Shown in pieces: positions 35,338 through 43,383 of a stretch of 50,967 nt of DNA (its first letter is position 1; every line of letters starts with the position of its first letter). The DNA is from Sinorhizobium shofinae. GTDB taxonomy: Bacteria > Pseudomonadota > Alphaproteobacteria > Rhizobiales > Rhizobiaceae. The position numbers and the translations under genes are program-made. The notes beneath the pieces were generated by a model, which made no database searches, was not told where the DNA came from, and saw only the letters and a list, made by a program, of their open reading frames with translations. The stretch covers positions 1 through 50,967 of the forward strand of contig MBFK01000168.1 of NCBI GenBank assembly GCA_001704765.1, read 5' to 3'.

Positions 35338-36258
35338 ATGGTATCGGGACGGCAACGGTTGCCTTCGACGACCGCTCTACAGGTCCTCCTCGCCGTGGCA
35401 GAGAGGGGATCGACCAGCGCCGCCGCCGAAAGCACATCGCTGTCTCAGAGCGCCGTGAGCAAGCAGTTGCTGGCGCTGGAAGAACTAATTGGCAGTCCAG
35501 CCTTCATCCGGACACCGCGCTGCATGCTTCCGACCGAGGTCGGCTCGATCTACATCGAGCAGGCGCGCACGGCGCTCAAGGCAATGGAGGACGCGGCCCT
35601 TCGCGTCGCTCGGCTGAGGCCGGGGCCGCGTATTTTGCGCCTCCAGGTCCCTCCGATCTTTGGTGATCGGTGGCTGCTGCCGCGCTTTCTGCAATTTACG
35701 GAGCGGCATCCGGAGATAGAGGTGCAGTTTACGACCTTCGTGTCTCCAACCCAGTCCGAGATGCCCGATGCTACATTCCGTTTTCTCGCCGAGCCGCTCC
35801 AGGGAGAGGAGACCCATTATCTCTTCGGGCGCGAAGTCCTGATGGTCAGCGCACCGTCGTATTGGGCGAAGAACGGCGATCCGGAGACGATTGAGGACCT
35901 GGCCAATGGCGTCATGCTGGAACACCCGCAGACGCCGCTACATTGGCACTTTTTCGCCGACAGCCATGGCGAGGCCAATCTCGCCGTGCGGCACACGACA
36001 CGCTTCGGCTACTACACGATGGTGATCCGCGCAGCGCTTGCCGGACAGGGAATGGCATTGGTCCCGCGCGGCCTCATCCTCGACGACCTCACCGCCGGAA
36101 GGCTCGTCAATCCGAACGGCTTCGGATATCGCAGCGACTACGGATATTGGTTCGCAAAGCCGCAAGACATCGCACCGAGCCCGTCCATGCGGACCTTCGA
36201 AAAATGGTTGATGGCGGAAGCGGAAGGTATGCGCGACTACGGAGTTCGCGCCAGCTGA
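35338..36258 (+). CDS. LysR-family transcriptional regulator
   Basis: 306 residues. N-terminal winged HTH (TALQVLLAVAERGSTSAAAE, then SLSQSAVSKQLLALEELIG) and a C-terminal periplasmic-binding-like co-inducer domain (GPRILRLQVPPIFGDRWLLP, GQGMALVPRGLILDDL). ATG 35338 lies after GGAGGATTGC. It is divergent from the lyase/importer/MmgE operon, the classical LysR layout, and is therefore its probable activator, with the imported compound or a product as co-inducer. The domain is of the GcvA/AmpR-like branch. Confidence 0.92.
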   Translation: MVSGRQRLPSTTALQVLLAVAERGSTSAAAESTSLSQSAVSKQLLALEELIGSPAFIRTPRCMLPTEVGSIYIEQARTALKAMEDAALRVARLRPGPRILRLQVPPIFGDRWLLPRFLQFTERHPEIEVQFTTFVSPTQSEMPDATFRFLAEPLQGEETHYLFGREVLMVSAPSYWAKNGDPETIEDLANGVMLEHPQTPLHWHFFADSHGEANLAVRHTTRFGYYTMVIRAALAGQGMALVPRGLILDDLTAGRLVNPNGFGYRSDYGYWFAKPQDIAPSPSMRTFEKWLMAEAEGMRDYGVRAS

Positions 36259-36270
36259 GACTGCATCGCC

Positions 36271-36744
36271 TCAGGTCGCCAGCCGTGAGAGGGCCTCTTC
36301 GTCGAGCCGGAAGAAGAGTTTGTCGGGCTTGCGTGCTCCGCCAACCCCCTCGTAGAAGGCGAGAAGTTTTGAGTTCTCCGGGTCGGCGGTCCAGTCGATG
36401 CGTGCGAGCCCACGCTGCCTCGCCAGCGCGGCGAGGGCCTGCATCAAAGCCCGACCGAGGCCTTGGCCCCGCTGCGATGCAGTGACGTAAAGCTCCTTCA
36501 GAAATATGCCCGGCTTCAGACCCGGCCCGGGGTAGATGCCGGAGAAGGCTGCAAAGCCCAGAACGGAGCCGGCGTCCTCGCACACCAGGATTTCGGCACT
36601 CGGTGGCATGCTCTCAAGGCCCGCGATGATCTCGTCGAGCGGCGGACAGGGGACGCGGTAATGCGCTTGCATTTCCTGCATCAGTGTTGACAGGGCGGGG
36701 ATAGCGGCATCGTGCCGTTCCAGCAGGCGCATTTTGACCGTCAT
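36271..36744 (-). CDS. GNAT-family N-acetyltransferase
   Basis: 157 residues from ATG 36742-36744 (MTVKMRLLERHD), preceded by GGAGTGG. Acetyl-CoA-binding motif A is LKELYVTASQRGQGLGRALM (Q/R-x-x-G-x-G/A), followed by the alpha4 region LARIDWTADPENSKLLAFYE. Convergent with the LysR gene, 12 bases apart. Substrate unknown; this type often acetylates small amines or amino acids. Confidence 0.9.
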   Translation of the reverse strand: MTVKMRLLERHDAAIPALSTLMQEMQAHYRVPCPPLDEIIAGLESMPPSAEILVCEDAGSVLGFAAFSGIYPGPGLKPGIFLKELYVTASQRGQGLGRALMQALAALARQRGLARIDWTADPENSKLLAFYEGVGGARKPDKLFFRLDEEALSRLAT

Positions 36745-37393
36745 AGCCCACTCCAGGTTGGCGCATGCAGCTGAATATACTTGCAATCGGTGTTACAGGC
36801 TTTGCCGTTTTGATGTCTATGTCTGCCGCTGCTGTTAGGGTTTAAATCCCTTCAAGACGAGCGATGAGAGGCCGCAAGGGGTCGGCAACAGTCCACTCGT
36901 GGTATTCTCCTTTGCTTGTATGAAGCGCTGAGGAGGGCGGAGCGGCGGAGGAACCCATTATGGCAACTTCATCAGCACCGCGACGGGATAGGGCACCTTG
37001 GGACAAGGGGAAGCTCGTTGGGCAAATCCGCTCCTGTCAAACACGTCGAGGATGTCACCTCCGGTAGCCATGTGAAGCTTCCCAGCCGCGGACATATCCT
37101 CTCATATCTTACACGGCAATATCCCAGGATCGTTCATCGCGGGGTCGAGAATATTGGTTTTGACTCCTCGGCTTATGGCACTGACTCGATGAGGCGGGCA
37201 ACCTTCGAGCCATTCAGCTTCTATTCGGCCATAACGTCTACTGATCGCCGATAACAACCCGCCTGTGACGGGATATCATCGCGAAGGCGCAAGAGCACGC
37301 GATGCAATGACACAGGAGAGTATCTAAATCAGTGCGACGCTGATGCTTCGCTGCGCCCAGGCATTCACGCTGAGCCCCGCCAGGAGCACGTCG
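36745..37393. other. 649-base gap containing a recombinase relic
   Basis: Apart from the integrase remains at 36960-37244 I see no gene. 37245-37393 has no recognisable content. Confidence 0.6.
36960..37244 (+). pseudogene. Relic of a tyrosine recombinase/integrase
   Basis: Three frames of one + strand stretch give pieces of the same kind of protein in the right order. First, ATG 36960 gives SAPRRDRAPWDKGKLVGQ, the N-terminus of a phage-type integrase family with a W-(N/D)-KGK-x-x-GQ start. Second, frame 1 gives VEDVTSG, then LTRQYPRIVHRGVENIGFD and SSAYGTDSMRR, the HxxR-containing region (normally AYGTHS-x-RR). Third, from 37200 NLRAIQLLFGHNVY then TGA, the block-2 NLRAVQLLLGH region. Large internal deletions and at least two frameshifts separate them. 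The catalytic tyrosine is gone. It marks a former mobile element next to the IDS-type operon. Confidence 0.78.
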
Positions 37394-38653
37394 TTATTTA
37401 GGCTCGGACGGCGGACGCTCGCGCATCGCGATGGCGACGATAATGCCGGAAGCAAATGTGAGAGACGCGACCGATGTGATCGCCGACGCGAGCCCGAAAC
37501 GATCCGCGATGAGTCCAGCGGAAAGCGCCCCGATCGCGTATCCGAGGTCTCGCCAGAAACGATAGACGCTGAGGGCGCGGGCCCGCCAGGTCGGATGCGC
37601 GGCATCCGAGACGGCCGCGATCAGGCTCGGGTAGACCATGGCCGTGCCGAGGCCGATAAGGAGGCTGGCAAGGAGCCACCACTCGAAGCGCCGCGTGAAT
37701 GCAGTCAAGAATAGGCCGACGGCCTGCACCCACATTCCAGCGACGATAAGGCCCTTGCGCCCCCAGCGGTCGCTCAGGGGACCAGTCGCGATCTGAAGGA
37801 TGCCCCAGGTCGCCGGATAGACTGCCTTGAGGATGCCGATGCGCTCGACGCCAAGCCCGAAGGAGGCAAAGAACAGCGGAAAGATGCCCCAGCTCATGCC
37901 GTCGTTGAGGTTGTTGACGAGACCCGCCTGTGTGGCTGCGTAGAGGTTGCGGTCCTTGAACGAGGCCAGCGCGAAGACTTCGCGAAAGCCGATCGAAGGA
38001 GGTTGCTCCGGGCGCGACGATGCCTCGAGGCGGACATGACCGCGCGTGTCGCGCACGAGCAGGATCGAAAGCACAGTCCCCAGGAAGGCGTAACCGATGC
38101 CGAGGTAGATCGGCGTCGGGCGCAATCCGTATTCCGAAGCGAGGTAGCCTGTAACAAATGCCGTCAGGCCGACGGCGAGATAACCTGCGAACTCGTTCAA
38201 TCCTACGGCCAGCCCGCGTGACTTGGGTCCGACCAGATCGACCTTCATGATCACGGTCATCGACCAGGTGAGCCCCTGATTGATTCCGAGCAGGGCGTTT
38301 GCGGCAATCACCCATTCCCAGCTCGGGGCCCAGATGAGCATGAAGGGGACGGGGAGGCCGACGAGCCACCCAACGACGAGGACGCGCTTTCGCCCCCAAA
38401 GGTCGGCCATCTGCCCGGAGACGAGATTGGCGAACGCCTTTACGACGCCGAAGCTGGCGATGAAGGAGACGATGAACGTCGTCGAGGCGATGTGGAACTC
38501 TTCAGAGCCGATCAGCGGCACCACGGTCCGCTCGATCCCTACCATTCCGCCGACGAAGGCGTTGATCAGGACGAGCAGCGCGAACTGCGGCCAGTTCTCG
38601 CGTAACCCAAGCCGGATCTCGCTCGACTGCGGCGCTCCGCTGCGGCTACCCAT
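37394..38653 (-). CDS. MFS transporter
   Basis: 419 residues from ATG 38651-38653 with GGGAG upstream; a GTG at 38659 is an alternative. Twelve membrane segments and the loop 2-3 motif GQMADLWGRKRVL, repeated in the second half as GPLSDRWGRKGLI. Begins 25 bases after the ArsR-rhodanese gene on the same strand, so both form an operon controlled by that regulator. Probably an efflux system for an inorganic or sulfur-containing toxicant; substrate not determinable. Confidence 0.9.
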   Translation of the reverse strand: MGSRSGAPQSSEIRLGLRENWPQFALLVLINAFVGGMVGIERTVVPLIGSEEFHIASTTFIVSFIASFGVVKAFANLVSGQMADLWGRKRVLVVGWLVGLPVPFMLIWAPSWEWVIAANALLGINQGLTWSMTVIMKVDLVGPKSRGLAVGLNEFAGYLAVGLTAFVTGYLASEYGLRPTPIYLGIGYAFLGTVLSILLVRDTRGHVRLEASSRPEQPPSIGFREVFALASFKDRNLYAATQAGLVNNLNDGMSWGIFPLFFASFGLGVERIGILKAVYPATWGILQIATGPLSDRWGRKGLIVAGMWVQAVGLFLTAFTRRFEWWLLASLLIGLGTAMVYPSLIAAVSDAAHPTWRARALSVYRFWRDLGYAIGALSAGLIADRFGLASAITSVASLTFASGIIVAIAMRERPPSEPK

Positions 38654-38678
38654 GGTCACGCTCCCAGAGCGGCCGCCT

Positions 38679-39338
38679 TCACGGGGAAACCTCTACCGCA
38701 TATCCCGCCGCCTTCCATTCCGGAAAGCCGTCCTGCAGACGACGGACACGGTATCCTTTCGCCCGCAGCGCGGCCACGGCTTCGAAGGACAGAATGCAGT
38801 AAGGCCCCCGGCAGTAGGCGACGATCTCACGGTCGGGGGTCAGTTCCGACAAGTGCAGCTCGAGCTTTCCGAGCGGAACGTTCAAGGCTCCGGGCAAATG
38901 ACCGAGGTCGAATTCGTCCTCGGGACGGACGTCGAGAAGTGTCACGTCGCCATCGTCCAGGCGTTGCAGCAGGTCTTCGCGGCTCACAGGCTCAAGCTGA
39001 TCAAGCTTGCCGAAATAATCGCCGACGATCGCCCTGACCTCCGCGCTGTTGCGCTCGGCGTAGCATTGCAGCGAAGCGAGCAACGCGAGTATCGGGCCAT
39101 CGCCAAGGCTGTAGAGAACGCGCTTTCCATCGCGCCGGGAGCGGACATAGCCACCACGCCGAAGCAGTTGCAGGTGCTGCGACGTGTTGGCCACCGTCAG
39201 GCCGGTCAGTTCCGCCAGTCGCTCCACCGATCTCTCGCCCTGCGACACGTATTCAATCAGCTCGAGCCGATGGGCGCTGCCCAGCACCTTCGCCAGTTCG
39301 GCGAGCTGCTCATAAATCTGGACCTTCGGACTTGGCAT
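38679..39338 (-). CDS. ArsR-family regulator fused to a rhodanese domain
   Basis: 219 residues in two domains. Residues about 5-95 form an ArsR winged HTH (LAKVLGSAHRLELIEYVSQG, LAELTGLTVANTSQHLQLL, KRVLYSLGD); residues about 115-215 form a rhodanese domain (VTLLDVRPEDEFDLGHLPGA, active-site loop YCRGPYC). Such fusions probably sense reactive sulfur, cyanide or oxidant through the rhodanese Cys. It is divergent from the MFS gene at 39419, with a perfect operator between, and upstream of the MFS gene at 37394, so it likely represses both. Confidence 0.92.
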   Translation of the reverse strand: MPSPKVQIYEQLAELAKVLGSAHRLELIEYVSQGERSVERLAELTGLTVANTSQHLQLLRRGGYVRSRRDGKRVLYSLGDGPILALLASLQCYAERNSAEVRAIVGDYFGKLDQLEPVSREDLLQRLDDGDVTLLDVRPEDEFDLGHLPGALNVPLGKLELHLSELTPDREIVAYCRGPYCILSFEAVAALRAKGYRVRRLQDGFPEWKAAGYAVEVSP

Positions 39339-39363
39339 TGCAGAGCGACCAAAAAACGATTAA

Positions 39364-39387
39364 TCATTCAATTAATAGCTTGAATGA
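39364..39387. promoter_or_regulatory. Palindromic operator of the ArsR-rhodanese regulator
   Basis: TCATTCAA (39364-39371) and TTGAATGA (39380-39387) form a perfect 8-bp inverted repeat with an 8-base AT-rich spacer, in the 80-base gap between the divergent regulator and MFS genes. Size and layout match ArsR/BigR-type operators. Both genes would be repressed from this one site. Confidence 0.8.
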
Positions 39388-39418
39388 ACTTTCCTGTAAA
39401 GCCCGATGAGGTGCGCTA

Positions 39419-40618
39419 ATGTCCGATCGCGGGAACCAGCATCGTCAGGTATTCTTGCTCGCGAGCGCCCAGGCGCTTTTCCAAACCGCGTCCGTGCTGG
39501 TGATGACCGTTGGCGGGTTGGCCGGGAGCAAGATCGCCCCGCCAGCACTGGCCACGATGCCCATCGCCGCCATGTTTCTCGGAACGGCCGTCGTTACCTT
39601 TCCCGCCTCGATATGGATGTCCAGGGTCGGACGGCGTCCCGGATTCATCCTCGGCTCGCTGCTCGGCGTCGCCGGCGGCGTGATCGCCGGGCTTGGCGTC
39701 TGGACTGCTGATCTCCTGCTGCTGTCGCTTGGTACGATGCTCGTCGGAGCGTACCAGGCCTTTGCGCAGTTCTACCGCTTTGCCGCCAGCGAAGTGGCCG
39801 ACGAAGCGTTCCGGCCCCGCGCGATTTCTCTCGTTCTCGGCGGTGGCATAGTCGCGGCGTTCGCCGGGCCGATGATCGGGCGCTTCGGCAGCCCGCTCCT
39901 CGAGCCGGAATATCTCGGCTCGTTCCTGCTGCTCTCGCTCGTGTCGCTGCTCGCCGCGGGTATTTTGCTCGGCCTCGGGGTTCCCGCCGCGACGTCGGGT
40001 GCGAGTTCACTGGTGGAAGGACGCCACTTAAAAGCGATTGTTTCGCAGCCCGCCTACCTCGTGGCGTTATTCGGCGCTGCGACGGGCTACGGCGTCATGA
40101 TTCTCGCGATGACGGCAACGCCGATCGCCATGGTTCACCACCATCATGGCCTTTCGACCGCTGCGACGGTTATCCAGCTTCACGTGCTGGGCATGTTCCT
40201 GCCGTCTTTCGTCACCGGTTCCCTGATCGCCCGCTTCGGCGTCCTGCGGATTATGTTCGCGGGAGTTGTGATTCTCGCAGGCCTTGTGCTGATGACCCTG
40301 ACTGGAACGGGTTTCGGGTCTTTCGCCGCAGCGCTGGTGCTCCTCGGGGTCGGCTGGAATTTTCTCTACATTGGCGGCACCGCGCTCCTGACTACGACCT
40401 ACACGCAGGCCGAGAAGGGCCGCGCGCAGGCGATCAACGACATGGCGATCTTTGCGGTCGGGCTCGCGTGTTCGTTCGGGGCCGGGGCGTTGCTCCAGCA
40501 GCTTGGTTGGCAGATGCTGAACCTTGCGCTGTTGCCGTGGCTGGCGGTGGCTGCCGCTGCCTTGGCCTGGCTGGGCCACTATCAGCGCCGACTTTTCAAG
40601 CCTGCTCATGCCGGATGA
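39419..40618 (+). CDS. MFS transporter
   Basis: 399 residues, about 12 membrane segments, with SRVGRRPGFILGSLLGV in the loop 2-3 region. Compared with the other MFS protein it lacks a strict D-R-R motif and resembles uncharacterised YfkF/cyanate-type members. ATG 39419 follows GAGGTG. Divergent from the ArsR-rhodanese gene and sharing its operator, so it is probably part of the same response. Confidence 0.88.
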   Translation: MSDRGNQHRQVFLLASAQALFQTASVLVMTVGGLAGSKIAPPALATMPIAAMFLGTAVVTFPASIWMSRVGRRPGFILGSLLGVAGGVIAGLGVWTADLLLLSLGTMLVGAYQAFAQFYRFAASEVADEAFRPRAISLVLGGGIVAAFAGPMIGRFGSPLLEPEYLGSFLLLSLVSLLAAGILLGLGVPAATSGASSLVEGRHLKAIVSQPAYLVALFGAATGYGVMILAMTATPIAMVHHHHGLSTAATVIQLHVLGMFLPSFVTGSLIARFGVLRIMFAGVVILAGLVLMTLTGTGFGSFAAALVLLGVGWNFLYIGGTALLTTTYTQAEKGRAQAINDMAIFAVGLACSFGAGALLQQLGWQMLNLALLPWLAVAAAALAWLGHYQRRLFKPAHAG

Positions 40619-40714
40619 CGCCACGAGCGTAACCTCGGCGCGTTGGTAGCCGTAGAGTGGACGTGTATCTGCCGTGTACGGCGGTGCGGTCGGCGTGGCG
40701 TGTCAGACGGGCCG

Positions 40715-41326
40715 TTATTTCGGCCTTGCGCTGCCTTCGTACATGAACGTCATCGGTTTCGGCCCTCGCATGTAGCCCGTCTCAATCCGATCGATCCGAA
40801 AGCCTCCGTCTTCTATCATCGACCTGATCGGTCGGTTGAGGTGACAGCCGCCGCTTATGCGCCTCCAGATCGGCGTGAGGCCATCCTGCCACCAGCGCAC
40901 TCCACGGTCAGGCGAGAGCCCATGCTCGACGAACAGCAGCTTGCCCTGCGGCCTGAGTACCCGATGCATTTCCGCCAGTGCCGTCGCAGCTCCGGGGATC
41001 GTGCACAAGGTCCAGGTCGTTACGACCGTGTCGACGCTCTTGTCGTCAAGCGGAATGGCTTCCGCAGACGCTTCGATGAAGTTGACCGGCATCTCCGAAT
41101 GCGAGACGCGGCGGGCCATCGCGAGAAGGGCCGGGTCAGGTTCGAGCGCAAGAATTTCCCGGACGTCCGAGCGGTAAAAGGGCAGGTTGAGGCCCGAACC
41201 GCTGCCGATCTCCAGGACGCGACCTTCCGCAGCGCCAATCACGCGCTCGCGATAGGGGTGCAGGCGCTCGTTGCTCATGGAAAGATCGCAGAGCTTCGGC
41301 AGGATGACATCGCTGTATATGCCCAT
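40715..41326 (-). CDS. Class I SAM-dependent methyltransferase
   Basis: 203 residues from ATG 41324-41326 (MGIYSDVILPKL), preceded by AAAGGAG. SAM-binding motif I is VLEIGSGSGLNLPFY, followed by ALEPDPALLAMARR, VVTTWTLCTIP (motif II) and HRVLRPQGKLLFVEHGLSPD. It resembles phospholipid/UbiE-like methyltransferases. Convergent with the MFS gene at 39419. Likely modifies a small molecule or lipid; substrate unknown. Confidence 0.9.
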   Translation of the reverse strand: MGIYSDVILPKLCDLSMSNERLHPYRERVIGAAEGRVLEIGSGSGLNLPFYRSDVREILALEPDPALLAMARRVSHSEMPVNFIEASAEAIPLDDKSVDTVVTTWTLCTIPGAATALAEMHRVLRPQGKLLFVEHGLSPDRGVRWWQDGLTPIWRRISGGCHLNRPIRSMIEDGGFRIDRIETGYMRGPKPMTFMYEGSARPK

Positions 41327-41367
41327 GAGCGGCTCCTTTCGAAGTGACGCAACGGTGCGCGCCCGGC

Positions 41368-41556
41368 CTACGTTTCGCGAATCAAGTTTTTGATCTGTTG
41401 CCGATCTTCCAAGGACCACTTGTCAGGCTCCTCCTGATGAGCGGTCGCTCCGTGGAGTTCAATGTGTTTCCATAGTTCCGCTTCAGTCTCGGCCGTAAAC
41501 GACGCCGGACAGGCTTCCATTCCTGGATAATCCTTACAGCGATATGAGTAGGCCAT
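41368..41556 (-). CDS. DUF1059-family small protein
   Basis: 62 residues: YRCKDYPGMEACPASFTAET and LWKHIELHGATAHQ. It has the YxCxD-x-G-x-x-C start of DUF1059 proteins, with two conserved cysteines and a His pair (HIELHG, AHQ) that could bind metal. Upstream of, and probably co-transcribed with, the methyltransferase gene 42 bases away. No known function. Confidence 0.8.
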   Translation of the reverse strand: MAYSYRCKDYPGMEACPASFTAETEAELWKHIELHGATAHQEEPDKWSLEDRQQIKNLIRET

Positions 41557-42002
41557 AGCTTCACCCTCCTACGCTGCCATCACAGTAGCACGCGCCGTGT
41601 CGACAACGAACAGAGCCCAATGCAACACTCTGTAACGCGGACCTGTGACGAGCTCATTCCGGAGGTTCACACCACACCGTGGGGATCGACGAGGGATTTT
41701 TAGTTTAATGTCCTGTCCCGGATGCCGGCTTGAGCGAAGGCAAATTCCTTTCACTTTAACTGCGTACCCGCCAGCCGATGCCGAACAATAAATGGGTAGC
41801 GAATCGCCGTAAGTTGAATGCGCATCTTCGTCTACCGAGTGACTGCTATGGGGGTCGAAAGGAGACCCACATCCATTGTCCCGACTGCCGATGACGATCA
41901 TGCTTTGAGCTCTGAATTAGCCTTGTTAGAACGGAGAAGTCCTGCTGTAACTCGCGAAGTGGAACATCACGCGAGACGCGTTGCAGCAGCGGTGAGTACG
42001 CC
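41557..42002. other. 446-base gap without a recognisable gene
   Basis: A frame from 41818 continues past 42003 but has no homology and overlaps the better candidate at 42003. An AT-rich section at 41695-41710 (TTTTTAGTTTAATG) may be a promoter. No other feature seen. Confidence 0.4.
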
Positions 42003-42248
42003 ATGCAAGTTCAGGCTGAGACCTTTGTGGACGAAGGCGGAGCCGAAAAGCTGCGACGACTTTATCTCAACGGTCGGCAGATCGAAGTGGTCGAGAACAT
42101 CGATCAGTGGCATGGCGCCGACTACCGCTACTTCAAGGTCAGGGGCGGGGACGGAAATATTTACATTTTGTATCTGGACGATCTGCGAGCGGAGTGGGCG
42201 CTGACGATGTATGAACGCTCGCAATCGCCCGGTACGCCTGAGCGCTAG
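42003..42248 (+). CDS. Small hypothetical protein, 81 residues
   Basis: Soluble protein with the regular pattern RRLYLNGRQIEVVENIDQWH, YRYFKVRGGDGNIYILYLDD and EWALTMYERSQ. The alternation of short beta-like strands (R-x-I-E-V..., Y-x-V-x-G-x-x-G-x-x-Y-I-L) resembles small conserved proteins of rhizobia with no assigned role. Start by ATG after GGTGAG. Real gene is likely; function unknown. Confidence 0.6.
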   Translation: MQVQAETFVDEGGAEKLRRLYLNGRQIEVVENIDQWHGADYRYFKVRGGDGNIYILYLDDLRAEWALTMYERSQSPGTPER

Positions 42249-42647
42249 ATTCCGGCCTCGGTCCGATACTCTGTCGGCCGGCGTCAGGCGCACTCTGTGA
42301 GCGACGCCATCGCTTGAACTTCATCGCGGCGTTCGGTAACGGCAAGCTCTTCGCGGCTGCGGCTGGTGTCGCAGACGATGTCCTTTCGGATAGGCAGGCG
42401 GGAGCGCCGCTCGCTCATAGAAGGGGTTTGCCGCTCGCCGCGATTTTAGATCCGTCAGGTCGCATTGTATCGTTGGGTAGTGGGAGACTTACACTTTACG
42501 GTAATTGCCTGGCCTGGAAAACTGTGCGACAAAATGCCTCGCGTCGTGCCGGGAGAGCATGGCCGCATTGGGAGGAGAGATATTTTCCAGTGGCCTTGGG
42601 TCGGGTGAGCCGGCTCCTTGGCCGGGAATATTTTTGGGAGGAGAGCC
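42249..42647. promoter_or_regulatory. Leader/promoter region of the response-regulator gene
   Basis: 399 bases without a convincing gene. The 10-base sequence GGGAGGAGAG occurs twice, at 42570-42579 and 42636-42645; the second is the ribosome-binding site of the response regulator. The segment between contains imperfectly complementary blocks (ATATTTTCC-x-x-x-GGCC and GGCC-GGGAATAT) that could fold into a hairpin between the two copies. A role in translation control is possible but unproven. Confidence 0.35.
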
Positions 42648-43337
42648 ATGTCGCGGACCGCTTTGCCCGTCCACTCGCTTTCAATAAAATCGGCCCTGGT
42701 GATCGATGATCATCCGCTTTATTGCGATGCTCTGGCCGCGACGATGGAAAGTACCTTCAATACGCGTCGAATTCGAACAGCCACTTCGCTCGGTGAAGCT
42801 CTGCAGCAATTGCGGATGCGGTTTTCACCTGATCTGATCATGCTTGATTTGAACCTGCCCGATGCGTCGGGTCTAAGCGGTTTTCTGAAGATCAAGGAAA
42901 AGACGCCTGACATCCCGGTAATCGTGATCTCGGCGATCACGTCCAAAGACGTCGTCCAGTCGGTCATCGCCGCCGGTGCCGCGGGTTTCATTCCAAAGGA
43001 TATCGGCCGCCACAATTTCCAAGAGGCGATGCAGGATATCTGGAACGGCAAGACATATCTGCCGCCCGGCTACACGATGCCGGCCCGCACCCGGGCCACC
43101 GACCGGTCGGTGGAATCAATCTCGCGCAAGATCGCCCATTTGTCGCAGCAGCAGACCCGCATTCTGGGGCTGATCTGCGAAGGGATGCCAAACAAGCTGA
43201 TCGCCTACGAGATGCAGCTGGCCGAAGCGACCGTGAAAGCCCATATCACGGCGCTTCTGCGACGGCTGGGCGTTCATAATCGCACACAGGCGGCAATGCT
43301 GGTGCGCGAAGTCTCGATCCGCCACAGCCTGCAGTGA
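42648..43337 (+). CDS. LuxR/NarL-type response regulator
   Basis: 229 residues from ATG 42648, which has GGGAGGAGAG upstream. Receiver domain: acidic pair D20/D21, phospho-acceptor D67 (LIMLDLNLPD), K117 in FIPKDIG. C-terminal LuxR HTH at about 158-220 (LSQQQTRILGLICEGMPNKL, AEATVKAHITALLRRLGVHN). It sits 46 bases before a FIST-domain gene and a hybrid histidine kinase gene, thus the partner of that kinase. Related regulators (ErbR type) control quinoprotein alcohol oxidation, consistent with the downstream genes. Confidence 0.92.
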   Translation: MSRTALPVHSLSIKSALVIDDHPLYCDALAATMESTFNTRRIRTATSLGEALQQLRMRFSPDLIMLDLNLPDASGLSGFLKIKEKTPDIPVIVISAITSKDVVQSVIAAGAAGFIPKDIGRHNFQEAMQDIWNGKTYLPPGYTMPARTRATDRSVESISRKIAHLSQQQTRILGLICEGMPNKLIAYEMQLAEATVKAHITALLRRLGVHNRTQAAMLVREVSIRHSLQ

Positions 43338-43383
43338 GATGTGCCGGCAAAGGCACCCAGGCTGAAGTGGAGGATGACGGCGC

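Noticed and set aside
36916..37254. A 112-codon open frame considered as an intact gene
   Set aside because: Its translation mixes one genuine integrase segment with out-of-frame sequence; the region is better explained as a multi-frame pseudogene.
41818..42204. A 128-codon frame partly overlapping the small protein at 42003
   Set aside because: No resemblance to any family and the overlapping 81-residue frame has a more protein-like pattern; both cannot be right over the same bases.
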